Positions 35,778-47,300 of a stretch of 64,000 nucleotides of DNA are shown in pieces. This DNA is from an uncultured Latescibacterota bacterium (GTDB lineage: Bacteria > Latescibacterota > UBA2968), in NCBI GenBank assembly GCA_951812755.1, contig OX638329.1, forward strand, positions 1,287,339 to 1,351,338. The letters are read 5' to 3'. The notes beneath the pieces were generated by a model. That model saw only the letters and a list, made by a program, of their open reading frames with translations, was not told the DNA's origin and did not search any database. A program made the translations under genes and the position numbers. Positions within the stretch are counted from its first letter, which is position 1, and each line of letters opens with the position of its first letter.

Positions 35778-37299
35778 CCTGCTCCTCGTCCTGCTCTTCA
35801 CAGCCCCTATTTCTGCACAAATTACCATCACGGGATTGACGGAAATGCAGCGCGGCGAAGTGCCGGGATCTGACTCTACAGCCATCTCTACCGCCTACAA
35901 CCAGATGAATATCGACTTTACGCAAAAGGGCTTGCAGGCCGGTTTAAGAGCAGAAATTTACAACACCTGGGGTGCAGATCGCAAAACGTATCAAATCACA
36001 CAGAAATACGCGCGGTGGAACCATGGTGCTGCGAATGTGGAAATCGGCAATTACTATGCTATTCTCGGGCGGGGCCTCACACTTCGCGCATTTGAACTGC
36101 CCGGCGTCGTGCTCGAAAGCCCCATTTATCGCCTGCGCTATGCCCCGGCTCAGGATCTCGAAGGCGCGACAGCCTCATGGGCTGGCAATCGCGTAGAAGC
36201 CAGAGCACTCATCGGTCGATCAGCACTCAGCGATATTCCCCCAGGTGCCAAAACCGGCACCCCGCCGCGCAGCATTTCCCGCCGCGGAGATTGGGTCACG
36301 GGCGGCGAACTCGCCATCAGACTCTCTTCCAACCTCAAAATAGGCAGCACAGGCATCTACATTACTCCCAGAGATTCCCTCATCGACAAAAATTGGGCCT
36401 GGTCTGGTTTTGCCGATCTCGACCTTTCTAATATTCTGCAAAAGGCTGGCCTATACGGCAGCTTCTACGGCGAATACGCGCAGCGCGAAGGCGAATATGC
36501 ACGGCGCGAAGACGACGAAAAAGGAACCGCCCTCTACTTATCGAGCAATATGGGCTGGAACAATCTGGGGTTGAGTGTCGAATACAAAGATTACGACAAC
36601 ATGCACCTCCATTTCAATGATCCCCCATCTCTCGTCCGCGAACACACCGCATCTTTGCTCAACCGCAACACACATGTACTGCTACTCGCCAGTGAAAAAG
36701 GCTATCAGATCGAAGGCACTTATACGCAACTGAGCCTGGGCAATTTCACGGTCAATATCAGTCACGCACGCAATGATTTGGCTCCGACTGTACAGACCTT
36801 TTTCAAAGAAAGACATTTCTCTTTTGATCTGTACAAATTTGACAACCTGACCGCCACCTTCTTTTTTAACTGGGGCAAAGACGACCTCGAAAGCATCGAC
36901 AGCCACCGCACAGGTGGCGCGATTTTTGAAACCACAACCGCCCGCGGCCATACCCTCGGCCTCGACCTACAATATCAACGCGCCGTCCATTTTGAAGATG
37001 AACCGCATTTTTTCAATACTTATGGCGCGCTCTCCGCACACCACGCGCGCGGTTTTGGTGCTGCCCTTGTCTTTGATCACACAACCGACCCTTTTGAAGT
37101 TGACCGCCCAGAAACTTTCGACATCGAAACCGGCAGCCGCACCTTCGTGTCTCTCAACCTCAATGCGCGTTTTGGCACGCATTACGACGCCGTCCTCTTT
37201 GTGGGCGAGCGGCGCGGGGGCACCGCCTGTACATCGGGGACTTGCTATCTGGTACTCCCCTTCAAAGGCCTGGAAATGCGCCTCAATACCTACTTTTAG
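35764..37299 (+). CDS. DUF6029-like outer-membrane beta-barrel protein
   Basis: 511 residues. A signal peptide (1-18, ending ISA) is followed by alternating amphipathic beta strands throughout and a C-terminal aromatic (LEMRLNTYF), the usual outer-membrane assembly signal. GNYYAILGRGLTLRAFELPG near residue 95 is the region most like DUF6029 proteins. Two Cys lie near the C-terminus (ACTSGTC), which may be why a TlpA-like thioredoxin is encoded immediately upstream. Function is unknown. A terminator follows. Confidence 0.78.
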   Translation: MKASSLLLVLLFTAPISAQITITGLTEMQRGEVPGSDSTAISTAYNQMNIDFTQKGLQAGLRAEIYNTWGADRKTYQITQKYARWNHGAANVEIGNYYAILGRGLTLRAFELPGVVLESPIYRLRYAPAQDLEGATASWAGNRVEARALIGRSALSDIPPGAKTGTPPRSISRRGDWVTGGELAIRLSSNLKIGSTGIYITPRDSLIDKNWAWSGFADLDLSNILQKAGLYGSFYGEYAQREGEYARREDDEKGTALYLSSNMGWNNLGLSVEYKDYDNMHLHFNDPPSLVREHTASLLNRNTHVLLLASEKGYQIEGTYTQLSLGNFTVNISHARNDLAPTVQTFFKERHFSFDLYKFDNLTATFFFNWGKDDLESIDSHRTGGAIFETTTARGHTLGLDLQYQRAVHFEDEPHFFNTYGALSAHHARGFGAALVFDHTTDPFEVDRPETFDIETGSRTFVSLNLNARFGTHYDAVLFVGERRGGTACTSGTCYLVLPFKGLEMRLNTYF

Positions 37300-37312
37300 T
37301 CACAAGCGTATA

Positions 37313-37342
37313 AAACGGCTGTAAATCCACAGCCGTTTTTTA
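37313..37342 (+). terminator. Intrinsic terminator
   Basis: Stem AAACGGCTGT with ACAGCCGTTT around a 6-nt loop, followed by TTTATTTC. It ends the thioredoxin-OMP operon before tilS. Confidence 0.9.
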
Positions 37343-37405
37343 TTTCATTTTCCATAAGTGTACAAGAAACTTCAGACGCGATTCAGGCGTCCAAACACTT
37401 ACAAT

Positions 37406-38842
37406 ATGAAATCCGACATGTCCGTACAGAAAATGGATATTCTACATCGCGTTGAAGCCTATATCCAACGAGAACGCCTCCTCACACCAGGTGATGGGGT
37501 GGTCGTAGCCCTGTCTGGCGGTCCCGATTCCGTCACCTTATTCGATCTGCTCCACCGCCTCAAATCAAAATGGAACCTCACACTTTATATCGCGCATCTC
37601 AATCATCAACTTCGTCCCAATGCCGAAAGTGATGCCGCGTTTGTCAAACAAATCGCCCGAAACTATCCCATCTATATCGAAAAGGAAGATGTTCTGCAGC
37701 GGGCAAAAGATAAAAAGCAATCTCTCGAAGAAGCAGCGCGCGATGCACGACGGGCATTCCTCGACACCGTAAAACAGAAAACCGGCGCAAACCGGATCGC
37801 GCTTGGCCATACAAAAAGCGATCAGGCAGAAACCGTCCTGTTGCGCCTTGTCCGGGGTTCAGGACTCACCGGATTAGGGGGTATGCGTCCAATTTCAGAA
37901 ACGTGCTGGATTCGTCCCCTGCTCTCATTTTCCAGGTCGGAAATCGAACTTTATGTACGCACTCGCAATTTGCAGGTGCTGCGCGATGAAACAAATAGCG
38001 ATCCAAAATTTCTGCGCAATCGCATTCGCACAGACCTTATACCCCACTTGCAAAAGACATATAATCCCCAAATCGAAGACCTTCTTTCACGTTCGGCAAT
38101 CCTGCTGCAAAATGACGATGCACACCTCGAAAACATTGCGGAACAGGCACTTTCGGAAACCCTCCTGTACCGCGACAATCGAAAATTTATCCTTGATGTT
38201 AGGCGATTTTTCGGTTATCATATATCACTTCGGCGTCGTCTGATTCGGAAGGTGCTCTTTGCCCTCCAGGCCGGTGCCGAGGCCGCGCGTTTCCAGGTTG
38301 TTGAACGAATTCTCGAAATTTTTTCCACCCCTGGAAACAGCGTTCAAATAACGCCAAAAATCTCAGCCTATCGCACGCATGACACACTTATTATCGCTCA
38401 ACCCGCCCGAGCTTACTGCTTTTTGGTTGAACCCAATGTGCCGCTCAATGTCAACGGCAAATTCTCAATGACCATATTAAACCATGAGCACCTGCAAGCG
38501 GTGTACAACTGCTTCAACAGTTCAAAAACAGCGAATCATACCGTCTTTTTTGATCTGGACCAACTTCCCAACCGGGCGTTGTATCTCCGCTCACCCCGGC
38601 CGGGCGACTGGTTTCACCCTTTTGGCATGCGGGGGAAAAAAAAAGTCAGCAGACTTCTCGGCGACAGCAAAATACCGCGCCCACTGCGCGGCGAAATACC
38701 ACTGCTGGTAAGTGGTGCGACCATTTTGTGGGTCGTTGGCCTTCGGCGTTCACAAATTGCACCCATCACGCCAGCTACTCGGCGCGTGCTCAAAGCAACC
38801 TATAGTAACATGATCACACAATGCGAAAAGAGGCATTTATGA
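37406..38842 (+). CDS. tilS: tRNA(Ile)-lysidine synthase
   Basis: About 478 residues. It modifies C34 of tRNA-Ile(CAU) to lysidine with ATP and lysine. The PP-loop SGGPDSV is near residue 34, and [15 protein letters not shown] and RPLLSFSR follow as in the N-terminal catalytic domain. The C-terminal TilS domain is shown by [17 protein letters not shown]. The start is uncertain among ATGs at 37406, 37418 and 37433, none with a strong ribosome binding site. The stop overlaps ftsH by ATGA, giving the conserved tilS-ftsH order. The segment AVYNCFNSS (about residues 365-373) is encoded by a copy of the GGTGTACAACTG hairpin repeat. Confidence 0.93.
   Translation: MKSDMSVQKMDILHRVEAYIQRERLLTPGDGVVVALSGGPDSVTLFDLLHRLKSKWNLTLYIAHLNHQLRPNAESDAAFVKQIARNYPIYIEKEDVLQRAKDKKQSLEEAARDARRAFLDTVKQKTGANRIALGHTKSDQAETVLLRLVRGSGLTGLGGMRPISETCWIRPLLSFSRSEIELYVRTRNLQVLRDETNSDPKFLRNRIRTDLIPHLQKTYNPQIEDLLSRSAILLQNDDAHLENIAEQALSETLLYRDNRKFILDVRRFFGYHISLRRRLIRKVLFALQAGAEAARFQVVERILEIFSTPGNSVQITPKISAYRTHDTLIIAQPARAYCFLVEPNVPLNVNGKFSMTILNHEHLQAVYNCFNSSKTANHTVFFDLDQLPNRALYLRSPRPGDWFHPFGMRGKKKVSRLLGDSKIPRPLRGEIPLLVSGATILWVVGLRRSQIAPITPATRRVLKATYSNMITQCEKRHL
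38495..38525 (+). repeat. GGTGTACAACTG hairpin repeat inside tilS
   Basis: GCGGTGTACAACTG followed after 6 nt by CAGTTCA. It matches the intergenic hairpin repeats at 54572-54606 and 61101-61132. Here it lies in frame in tilS between the PP-loop and the C-terminal domains. Confidence 0.6.
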
Positions 38843-40977
38843 CCGACCCCAAGGACAGGGACTCGAAACCGGATGAAGAAACACAGTCATCCGACGAGAC
38901 GCCTGATCGCGCTCCCACACAGCCTGAAGATGAAGCGCCTGAAACAGAAAAAGAGCGGCGCCCAAACTTGTCAGTGCTCAATCGGGATAATGCTGATCGC
39001 AATGGGGCTTCGGAGAATGGCAAGCGGCCCTGGCGGCGCATCTCAAAACCACTGGCTTTCTGGATATTTTTTGTACTGGTTGCCATTTTTGCTTCCAAAT
39101 TTTTTGGTAGCGACCCCTCCAGCGATGTCGTACTCAGCTACAAAGAGTACAAAATGCTTCTCGAAGAGGGAAAAATTCAGAGCGCGGTTATTATTGAAAA
39201 CGAATTTCACGGCCACCTCGTCGCAGAAGAGCTTACCCCACCAGGGCGAAGACAACAGCACACCTTTCGCGATTTTGTTGTTGACCTCGGCGTCGTAGAT
39301 GCCCAAACCCGCGACGAATGGCTCAAATACGGCGTTGACTTTCGCTTTCAAAGACCCTCCAACTGGCTCAACATATTTTTTAATTTTTTGCCCTGGATCC
39401 TGTTCATAGGGCTCTGGCTTTTCATTTTGCGTCAGATGCAAGGAGGACCCAAAGGCGCGTTCAGCTTTGGCAAAAGCAAAGCAAAGCTCGTCTCTGAAGA
39501 TAAAACCCAAATCACATTCAAAGACGTTGCAGGCGCCGAAGAAGCCAAGCAAGAACTACAGGAAATCATCGAATTTCTGAAAGATCCGCGCAAATTTCAA
39601 CGTCTGGGCGGGCGCATTCCAAAAGGCGTACTCCTGGTTGGCCCTCCCGGTACGGGCAAAACGTACATGGCACGCGCTGTCGCAGGCGAAGCAGATGTCC
39701 CATTCTTTTTAATGAGCGGCTCGGACTTTGTCGAAATGTTTGTCGGTGTGGGTGCTTCGCGCGTGCGCGATCTCTTTGAACAGGGGAAAAATCACGCTCC
39801 GTGTATCATTTTTATCGACGAAATAGATGCTGTGGGACGGCATCGAGGCGCAGGTATTGGAGGCGGTCACGACGAACGCGAGCAAACCCTCAATCAACTC
39901 CTGGTTGAAATGGATGGTTTTGAATCCAAAGAGGGCCTCATCCTCATTGCAGCTACCAACCGTCCCGACGTGCTCGACCCCGCACTGTTGCGCCCCGGAC
40001 GCTTTGACCGCCAGGTCGTGGTGGATCGTCCCGATATAAGAGGACGTGAAGGCATTCTGAAAGTCCACACCCGCAACACACCCCTCTCCGACGACGTCAA
40101 CTTACATGTGCTGGCGCGAGGAACCCCCGGATTGGCAGGCGCAGACCTCGCCAACCTGGTCAACGAAGCCGCACTTCTCGCTTCCAGACATAATCGAGAC
40201 CGCGTAACCATGGACGACTTTGAAGATGCGAAAGACAAAGTCATGATGGGTGCAGAGCGACGCAGCCTGGTCATTTCCGACAAGGAAAAACGCCTCACGT
40301 CCTATCACGAAATTGGTCACGCGCTGGTAGCCAAACTCATACCAGAAAGCGATCCCCTGCACAAAGTGACCATCATTCCCCGCGGGCGTGCCCTCGGTGT
40401 CACACACACCCTGCCCATTGACGAGCGTCACACCTATCCCCAGAGTTATTGTGAAGCGGTTCTCGCTTACGCCCTGGGAGGCAGAATTGCCGAAAAGCTC
40501 GTTTTTGGCGAAATCACAACAGGCGGGCAACAAGACTACCGCATGGCCACCAATCTCGCCCGGCAGATGGTTTGCGATTGGGGCATGAGCCCCAAACTCG
40601 GCCCCATTGCTTATGGGCAACAAAACGACGAAATATTCCTCGGGCGCGAAATGGCACAACGTCGAGATCACAGCGACAGAGTGGCCGAAATGATCGACGA
40701 AGAAATTAAAAACTTCGTGCTCAAAGCCGAGTCCCGCGCCGAACAATTGCTCGGTGATAACATCGACAAAGTCCACATCCTCGCCAAAGCACTGCTGGAA
40801 TTTGAAACCCTCGACGATGTACAGCTCAACCAGTTATTAGAAGGCAAAACCCTCGAAAAACCGGTGCCAAACGGGCGTGCAAAACAGTCAGAAGAATCGG
40901 AAGAAGAACAGGACGCAAAGGACCAAACATCGGAGGAACACACCTCTGAAGAAGAAAAACAGTCATCAGATGACTAA
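38839..40977 (+). CDS. ftsH: ATP-dependent zinc metalloprotease FtsH
   Basis: 712 residues, started at 38839 because its ATG overlaps the tilS stop (ATGA). It degrades membrane and short-lived cytosolic proteins as a hexamer. A long acidic cytoplasmic N-terminus (1-75) precedes the first membrane helix, a periplasmic domain and the second helix ([15 protein letters not shown]). The AAA+ module has GPPGTGKT near residue 270, FIDEIDAVG, and the second region of homology. The protease domain has HEIGHA near residue 491 as the zinc site. The C-terminus is a Glu/Ser-rich tail. The long acidic N-terminus is unusual compared with E. coli FtsH, which begins at the membrane helix. Confidence 0.97.
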   Translation: MTDPKDRDSKPDEETQSSDETPDRAPTQPEDEAPETEKERRPNLSVLNRDNADRNGASENGKRPWRRISKPLAFWIFFVLVAIFASKFFGSDPSSDVVLSYKEYKMLLEEGKIQSAVIIENEFHGHLVAEELTPPGRRQQHTFRDFVVDLGVVDAQTRDEWLKYGVDFRFQRPSNWLNIFFNFLPWILFIGLWLFILRQMQGGPKGAFSFGKSKAKLVSEDKTQITFKDVAGAEEAKQELQEIIEFLKDPRKFQRLGGRIPKGVLLVGPPGTGKTYMARAVAGEADVPFFLMSGSDFVEMFVGVGASRVRDLFEQGKNHAPCIIFIDEIDAVGRHRGAGIGGGHDEREQTLNQLLVEMDGFESKEGLILIAATNRPDVLDPALLRPGRFDRQVVVDRPDIRGREGILKVHTRNTPLSDDVNLHVLARGTPGLAGADLANLVNEAALLASRHNRDRVTMDDFEDAKDKVMMGAERRSLVISDKEKRLTSYHEIGHALVAKLIPESDPLHKVTIIPRGRALGVTHTLPIDERHTYPQSYCEAVLAYALGGRIAEKLVFGEITTGGQQDYRMATNLARQMVCDWGMSPKLGPIAYGQQNDEIFLGREMAQRRDHSDRVAEMIDEEIKNFVLKAESRAEQLLGDNIDKVHILAKALLEFETLDDVQLNQLLEGKTLEKPVPNGRAKQSEESEEEQDAKDQTSEEHTSEEEKQSSDD

Positions 40978-40981
40978 ACCC

Positions 40982-41017
40982 AAAAAAGAGATCGCGATTG
41001 CCATCTCTTTTTTTTTT
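40982..41017 (+). terminator. Intrinsic terminator between ftsH and folP
   Basis: Stem AAAAAAGAGAT with ATCTCTTTTTT, an A-tract on the left and a long T-tract on the right. It lies directly after the ftsH stop and 4 nt before the folP ATG. It may attenuate rather than fully stop read-through, since folP has little room for its own promoter. Confidence 0.8.
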
Positions 41018-41020
41018 CCC

Positions 41021-41893
41021 ATGAAACACATACGCCCTATTTACCAGCTTTCATGCTGTGGCACACCCCTTCAATTGGGTCATCGAACACTCGTGATGGG
41101 CGTTCTCAATGTCACGCCAGACTCGTTCTCAGATGGCGACCTTTATTTGGAACCGCACAAAGCGATTGAGCGGGCACTGGCACTGGTTGAAGCAGGTGCC
41201 GACATGATCGATATAGGGGGTGAATCAACCCGTCCAGCCGGACCTTATGGAAAAGGAGCGGCTGTCGTCTCTCTCAAAGAAGAACTGGATCGCACCATTC
41301 CCGTTATTGAGGCCCTTGCCCCACAACTCGACGTACCCATCTCCATAGACACGACCAAATCCGAAGTCGCCCGACAGGCCATCAACAAGGGCGCATCTAT
41401 TGTCAATGACATCAGTGCTCTGCGTTTTGATGCCGGCATGATGCATCTGATCGCAGAAACGGGAGCGGCTGTCGTCCTCATGCACATGCAGGGAACGCCC
41501 TCGACCATGCAGCAAAACCCCATGTACGACGATGTGGTGTCCGATATTCTCAACTTTTTAAATGCACAAATTGACCTCGCAAGAGCAATGGGCATTTCCC
41601 GCTCTCAGATTGCGATTGATCCGGGTCTGGGATTTGGGAAAAAATACACGCACAATATCGAGATACTCGCTCGACTGCCTGAATTTCACACGCTGGAATA
41701 TCCTCTTCTCATGGGTGCATCGCGCAAGCAGTTTACCGCCCCCCAAAGCCAATCTCACGAGCGCCTACCAGGTAGCATTGCTGCAATCACATTGGGTGCT
41801 ATCGCAGGAGTACACATTGTAAGGGTTCACGATGTCGCTGAAACTGTCCAGGCATTGACATTATCGGACAGCCTCTGCCGTATTAATTTGTGA
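41021..41893 (+). CDS. folP: Dihydropteroate synthase
   Basis: 290 residues. It condenses 4-aminobenzoate with dihydropterin pyrophosphate in folate synthesis. Family signatures: MGVLNVTPDSFSDGD, IDIGGESTRPAG, SIDTTKSEVARQA, IAIDPGLGFGKKY and LMGASRKQF, all in the expected order of the TIM barrel. The start at 41021 gives the normal N-terminus. An upstream extension would overlap ftsH and the terminator hairpin. No ribosome binding site is apparent because the hairpin T-tract abuts the ATG. tilS-ftsH-folP order is common in bacteria. Confidence 0.95.
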   Translation: MKHIRPIYQLSCCGTPLQLGHRTLVMGVLNVTPDSFSDGDLYLEPHKAIERALALVEAGADMIDIGGESTRPAGPYGKGAAVVSLKEELDRTIPVIEALAPQLDVPISIDTTKSEVARQAINKGASIVNDISALRFDAGMMHLIAETGAAVVLMHMQGTPSTMQQNPMYDDVVSDILNFLNAQIDLARAMGISRSQIAIDPGLGFGKKYTHNIEILARLPEFHTLEYPLLMGASRKQFTAPQSQSHERLPGSIAAITLGAIAGVHIVRVHDVAETVQALTLSDSLCRINL

Positions 41894-41970
41894 AAAACCT
41901 TGACAATGTACGGCAAAACCCCGTAGATTTTCAGGTAAACAGTATCCCCACCAAATTTCGATCCCCCCAA

Positions 41971-43326
41971 ATGCCGATGGACTATATATCTCTTTGCCGA
42001 TGGTTGTGTATCATCGGTCTTCTGTTCCTTTTTTGTCCCCTCTCCAAAGCCTATTCCCGGTCTATTACACTCGAAGAGAGTTTGCAGCACGCGCTATCGC
42101 ACAATGAAGCCCTGCAAATTGCGCGCGAAGATCTGGACAAATCACACCAACGGATTCGCCATGCAGTAGCCGATGTTCTGCCCCAGCTCGATATCACCAT
42201 GCAGTACACGCGCAACTGGTTGCTGCCTGCGTTTTTTTTTGATACGCCAGCAGGCCAACAACAATTTACCATAGGCGCGCACAACAACCTCATCGGCACG
42301 GTTGGCATTCGACAATCTATTTGGGGCGGGGGCAAATCTTTTTCAGCCATGCGCGTTGCGCGTCTGCTCAAGCAATTTATGATGGAAAAGGTACGCGCTG
42401 CAAAGCAGCAGGTACACACTCAGGTCGAAACGGCTTTTTACGACCTGCTACTGGCTGGAGAACTCACGCGCGTCAGCAAATCTTCTGTAGCGCGCGCGCG
42501 TGCAAATTTCAAGCGCGTCGAAAAACTGCGCGAAGCAGGGCGCGTATCGGACTACGATTTGCTGCGCGCACAAGTGCAGGTCGCCGAATTGCTGACAGAC
42601 TCCATACGCGCGGAGAATGCGCATATATTGGCAGATCTCGCGTTCAAAAACCAGATCGGTATTGACCCCAACGAACCCATTACACCTCGTGGGACTTTCC
42701 GCGAAGAAATCCACCTTTTATCGACTATTACCGAGACAGAACTAATTGACCTCTCAATGCAAATGCATCCCATTGTACGTCAGTACTCCCTCGAGATCGA
42801 AATGCTCCAGCATGCAGAGACCATTGCCCGATCAGAATCCCGTCCAACCATAGATTTAATTGTCAATGGACAGTGGCAGGCTCAAAAAAACGAATTTGAT
42901 TTTGTAAAAGACGATTTTCACCAGAGCTGGTTTTCGGGCATCGCCATCAACATTCCCATTTTTGATGGCTTTCGCACAAACGCGCAGGTTGCACAGGCCC
43001 GCTCAGACACGCGGCAAGCCGAACTGGTGCAAAAACAAACCGAGCGCGACGTGCGTTTCAACATCCTGCAAGCGCGGCGCTCTTTTTACGAAGTTCGCGC
43101 CAGAAAAAACGCGCAGATACAGGCTGTGGGTCTCGCCCGCCGGGGCCTGCAAATCGCGGAATCGCGTTATGAGAATGGCGTTGGCACCCAGATCGAAGTC
43201 ATCGATGGGCAAGTCACCTTACAACGCGCCGAAGCCGAACTCGCGCGCGCAAAGCGAGATCTCGCGGTCACCCTCGTACAATTAGAACTCAGTGCGGGCA
43301 TTTTGGGTGAGGAGGATAAACCATGA
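41971..43326 (+). CDS. TolC-family outer-membrane efflux protein
   Basis: About 451 residues; the start is placed at 41971 just ahead of the signal segment (WLCIIGLLFLFCPLSKAYS), and an ATG at 41977 is equally possible. The mature protein begins ITLEESLQHALSHNEALQIA, typical of TolC. Long alpha-helical hairpins follow (for example RKNAQIQAVGLARRGLQIAE and YENGVGTQIEVIDGQVTLQ). It forms the outer-membrane channel of the efflux complex encoded with the next two genes, and its stop overlaps the adaptor start by ATGA. Confidence 0.94.
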   Translation: MPMDYISLCRWLCIIGLLFLFCPLSKAYSRSITLEESLQHALSHNEALQIAREDLDKSHQRIRHAVADVLPQLDITMQYTRNWLLPAFFFDTPAGQQQFTIGAHNNLIGTVGIRQSIWGGGKSFSAMRVARLLKQFMMEKVRAAKQQVHTQVETAFYDLLLAGELTRVSKSSVARARANFKRVEKLREAGRVSDYDLLRAQVQVAELLTDSIRAENAHILADLAFKNQIGIDPNEPITPRGTFREEIHLLSTITETELIDLSMQMHPIVRQYSLEIEMLQHAETIARSESRPTIDLIVNGQWQAQKNEFDFVKDDFHQSWFSGIAINIPIFDGFRTNAQVAQARSDTRQAELVQKQTERDVRFNILQARRSFYEVRARKNAQIQAVGLARRGLQIAESRYENGVGTQIEVIDGQVTLQRAEAELARAKRDLAVTLVQLELSAGILGEEDKP

Positions 43327-44372
43327 ATTTGTACAGGCTTTTGATACCCGGTCTTTTGATCTTGATCAATTTGGGCTGTGGCGATGAATCTTCGGCGCAA
43401 AAAGAAATGCCCACAGAGCGCACCACCAATGTATCTACATTTGTGCTCAAGCCCGATTCGCTCGTCCAATACAGCAGGCTATCTGCCACAGTAAAAGCCT
43501 GGCGCGATGTGACCATCAGCGCGCTCGAATCTGGTGAGGTCATCAACACGTACAAAGATGTGGGTGATTACGTCAAACGCGGAGAGAATCTCGCACAACT
43601 CAACGTGGAGCTTCTGCAAGCCGCATTAATCGAAGCCGAGGCCAACCTGAAGTTTCAAACCTACAATTACGAGCGCAGCAAACAACTTTTCTTGGAAGGA
43701 TCGATTTCCGAACAGGCGTATTTTGCCACAGAATACGACTTCCAGCGAGCCAAATCAACAGCGCAGACCTTAAAGCATCGGCTCTCTTATGGACAGATCC
43801 AGGCGCCTTTTTCAGGCTATATTGCAAAGCGGTACCTCTCACAGGGGCAACATATCGCGCGAGATGGCGCAACATTTCGCCTCGTTCAAACCGACAGCCT
43901 GCGCATTGCGGCCTGGGTAGCCGAGAGCGAAATCATCGACTTTGTCGAAGGCAGTCTCGTCACCCTCGTCCTCGATGCTCTGCCGCACCAAACTTATGAG
44001 GGCACAATCGCCCATGTTGGCCCAGCAGCAGATACAGACCAGAGAGTTTTTCCCATTGAAATCTACCTGCCCAACCCAACAGGGCATATCCGCCCCGGCA
44101 TGATCGGCACGCTGAAAGCCGTGCGCCGCATTCACCGACAGGTCGTCGTCATTCCCCGAGAAGCCATTATCGAACGCGAAACCGGGCCTGTGGCCTTTGT
44201 CGTAAAAGACGACATGGCCCTTATGCGCCCGCTCAGCCTGGGGCCGTCAGAAGCCGAGCGCGTCGTCGTCCAAAATGGGCTATCCTTTGGCGATCAAATT
44301 ATCGTCAAAGGCGGACGCGACCTCATTGATGGCGATCGCGTGGCAATAAAATATGCGGAACCCATCCCATGA
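43323..44372 (+). CDS. RND efflux periplasmic adaptor, lipoprotein
   Basis: 349 residues. The lipobox INLGC (Cys19) predicts a lipid anchor, as in AcrA. The biotinyl-lipoyl halves and coiled-coil hairpin are visible: AWRDVTISALESGEVINTYK and DVGDYVKRGENLAQL, later YGQIQAPFSGYIAKR and LSQGQHIARDG. It links the TolC-like channel to the RND pump. ATGA overlaps at both ends show strict co-translation with its partners. Confidence 0.95.
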   Translation: MNLYRLLIPGLLILINLGCGDESSAQKEMPTERTTNVSTFVLKPDSLVQYSRLSATVKAWRDVTISALESGEVINTYKDVGDYVKRGENLAQLNVELLQAALIEAEANLKFQTYNYERSKQLFLEGSISEQAYFATEYDFQRAKSTAQTLKHRLSYGQIQAPFSGYIAKRYLSQGQHIARDGATFRLVQTDSLRIAAWVAESEIIDFVEGSLVTLVLDALPHQTYEGTIAHVGPAADTDQRVFPIEIYLPNPTGHIRPGMIGTLKAVRRIHRQVVVIPREAIIERETGPVAFVVKDDMALMRPLSLGPSEAERVVVQNGLSFGDQIIVKGGRDLIDGDRVAIKYAEPIP

Positions 44373-47300
44373 CCATCACCGCGTACGCACTCAGACATCG
44401 CATTACCGTTTACGTCTTTGTCGGCATCCTGATCATCTCGGGCATCTCGGCCTATCTGTCGCTTCCCCGCGAAGCCGCGCCAGATATTACCATCCCCCTC
44501 ATCATTGTCAGCACGCCGTATATCGGCACTTCTCCTCAGGATGTTGAAAACCTCATCACCCGGCCTTTGGAAAAAGAACTCCAATCCATTGAAAACGTCA
44601 AAGTGGTCCGATCGAGTTCGGTTGAAGGCGCTTCGTCAATTACAGTCGAATTTAATCCCAATGCCGACATTGACAATGCTCTCCAGCGCGTCAAAGACAA
44701 GGTCGATCTCGCCAAATCAGAATTACCCGATGATGCTGAAGACCCCGCGGTTCTCGAAGTCAATTTTTCCAATATTCCCATGATGATCGTCGCATTGTCG
44801 GCCGACTATGGGCTGATTCGGCTCAAAGAAATTGCCGAAGACTTTGCCGATCATATCGAAACCATCCCCGGCATCCTCGAAGTACGCGTGGTGGGTGGTC
44901 TCGAACACGAAGTCAAAGTCGATGTCGATCCCGACCGTCTCATCGCCTACAAACTCGCCATCCAGGACGTGATTGAGGCCATTCAACGCGAAAATTTGAC
45001 CCTTCCCGGCGGCAGCGTGGATATAGGCGCGTACAAATACGCCGTGCGCGTGCCCGGTGAGCTTGAAACCGTTCCCCAAATTGGCGACCTCCTCATCAAA
45101 GCGTCGCAAGGCCGCCCGGTCTATATTCGCGATGTTGCCGATGTTGTATATGGGTTTAAGGACCGCGCAAATTACGCCCGCCTCAACCACAAACCCAGTG
45201 TGAGCCTCGAAATTGTCAAGCGCAGTGGTGAAAATCTGATTGCCATCGCCGATCAGATTAAAATCGCGCTCGACGATTTGAAACCCACCCTTCCCGCAGG
45301 CACGCAAATCACCATTTTGGGCGACCAGTCCGAAGACATTCGCATGATGGTCACAGACCTCGAAAACAATATCGTATCCGGCCTGATCCTCGTCATTCTG
45401 GTGCTTCTCTTTTTCCTGGGCCTCCGCAATGCCTTTTTTGTCGGTATCGCCATTCCGCTCTCTATGCTCATTGCCTTTGTCATCATCTCTATTATGGGTA
45501 TCACGCTCAATATGATCGTTTTGTTTAGCCTGATCCTCGCACTCGGCATGCTCGTGGATAATGCCATCGTCATTGTCGAAAATATCTATCGCCACCGGCA
45601 AGAAGGCCAATCTCCCATCCAGGGGGCGTTGGAAGGCACTGGAGAAGTAGCATGGCCTGTAATCACCTCAACACTGACGACATTATGTGCTTTTGCACCC
45701 ATGATTGTCTGGCCCGGCATTATGGGCGAATTTATGAAATATTTGCCCATAACCCTGATCATAACCCTGTCTTCATCCCTCTTTGTTGGCCTCGTCCTCA
45801 ATCCCACATTTTGTGCATCTTTCATGACGGTGCGAGGAACGGTCAAAGAAACATCCCCCCGCCTCCAGCGCAGCCTCAACGCCTATCAGCGTCGCCTCGA
45901 ACTGGCACTCAATTACCCGGGAATAACCCTCTCTCTTGCAGCGAGCACACTCATTCTCGTGGTTGTAGCGTACTATTTTTGGGGTCGCGGCATCGAATTT
46001 TTTCCCGAAATTGAACCCAACACAGCCTATATCGATGTGCGCGCGCCATCTGGCACAAACCTCGAAACATCGGATCAACTGGCCCGCCAGATCGAATCCA
46101 TTCTCGCCGGTATTCCCGATGTTGAAACCTATGTTGCCAACGTGGGTGTCTCCGGCGGCGATGTATTTGCAGGCGGCGAAGGCGTTTCAAATGCCAGTCG
46201 TATTTCCGTCGATTTTGTCGATGAGAATCTTCGGCAGCAATCCTCTTTTGAGACCATTGAGGAAATTCGCGGCAAACTCAAAAACCTGACCGGCGCCGAA
46301 ATCGAATTGTCCCAAGAACGCGGCGGACCCCCCGTAGGCCCGCCCATCAGCGTTGAGGTATCCGGCGAAAATTTCGAGATTTTGGGTCAACTATCCGCAC
46401 GCATCAAACGCATCGTAGCCAAAGTGCCCGGCGTTGTCGATCTCAAAGATGACTACGACCGCGGGCGTCCCGAAGTCCGCATCGTTGTAGATCGAGAAGC
46501 CGCTGCAATAGCGGGCCTCAATACGCGCCTGATTGCCGCTACGGTGCGCTCAGCCGTTTACGGTTCAGAAGCATCTGAATATCGGCTGGGCGAAGACGAA
46601 TACGATATCCGCGTGAGATTTAAGTCCGACAAGCGCAACACCCTTGCCGACCTCAAGCGCATAACTATTGAAAAAGATGGCAAAATTACGCCCATAAGCG
46701 CGGTTGCACGTATAGAAACGGGTGGGGGATTTGGCAGCATTCGGCGCAAGGATCTCAAGCGCGTTATCTCCATTGAAGGCAAAGTGCAAGACCGCACATC
46801 TGATGCGGCCATGCGCGATGTGCAAGCGGCCCTATCCGATTTTCCCCTGCCACCGGGCTATCAGATCGCCTATTCCGGTGAAAATGAAGAACAGCAAAAA
46901 GCCACTGCCTTTCTTTTCAGAGCTTTGCTCATAGCATTGGCGGGCATCGCGCTCATTCTGATTACGCAATTCAATTCCCTGGCCCTGCCCTTTACCATTC
47001 TCACATCCGTCATTTTGTCTATGATTGGCGTGTTGATCGGCCTGATTGTCACCGGAACCCCATTTGGCATTCTCATGACGGGCATTGGCGTGATCAGCCT
47101 TGCAGGTGTGGTTGTCAACAACGCCATTGTACTAATCGGCTATACCCTGCAATTGCGCCAGCGCGGCCTTTCAGCGCGCGAAGCGATCATACGCGCAGGC
47201 GTCGTAAGATTTCGCCCTGTCATTCTCACAGCCATAACCACCATTCTGGGGCTGTTGCCCCTGGCCACGGGTATAAGTTTTGACTTTTTTTCTTTTTCAT

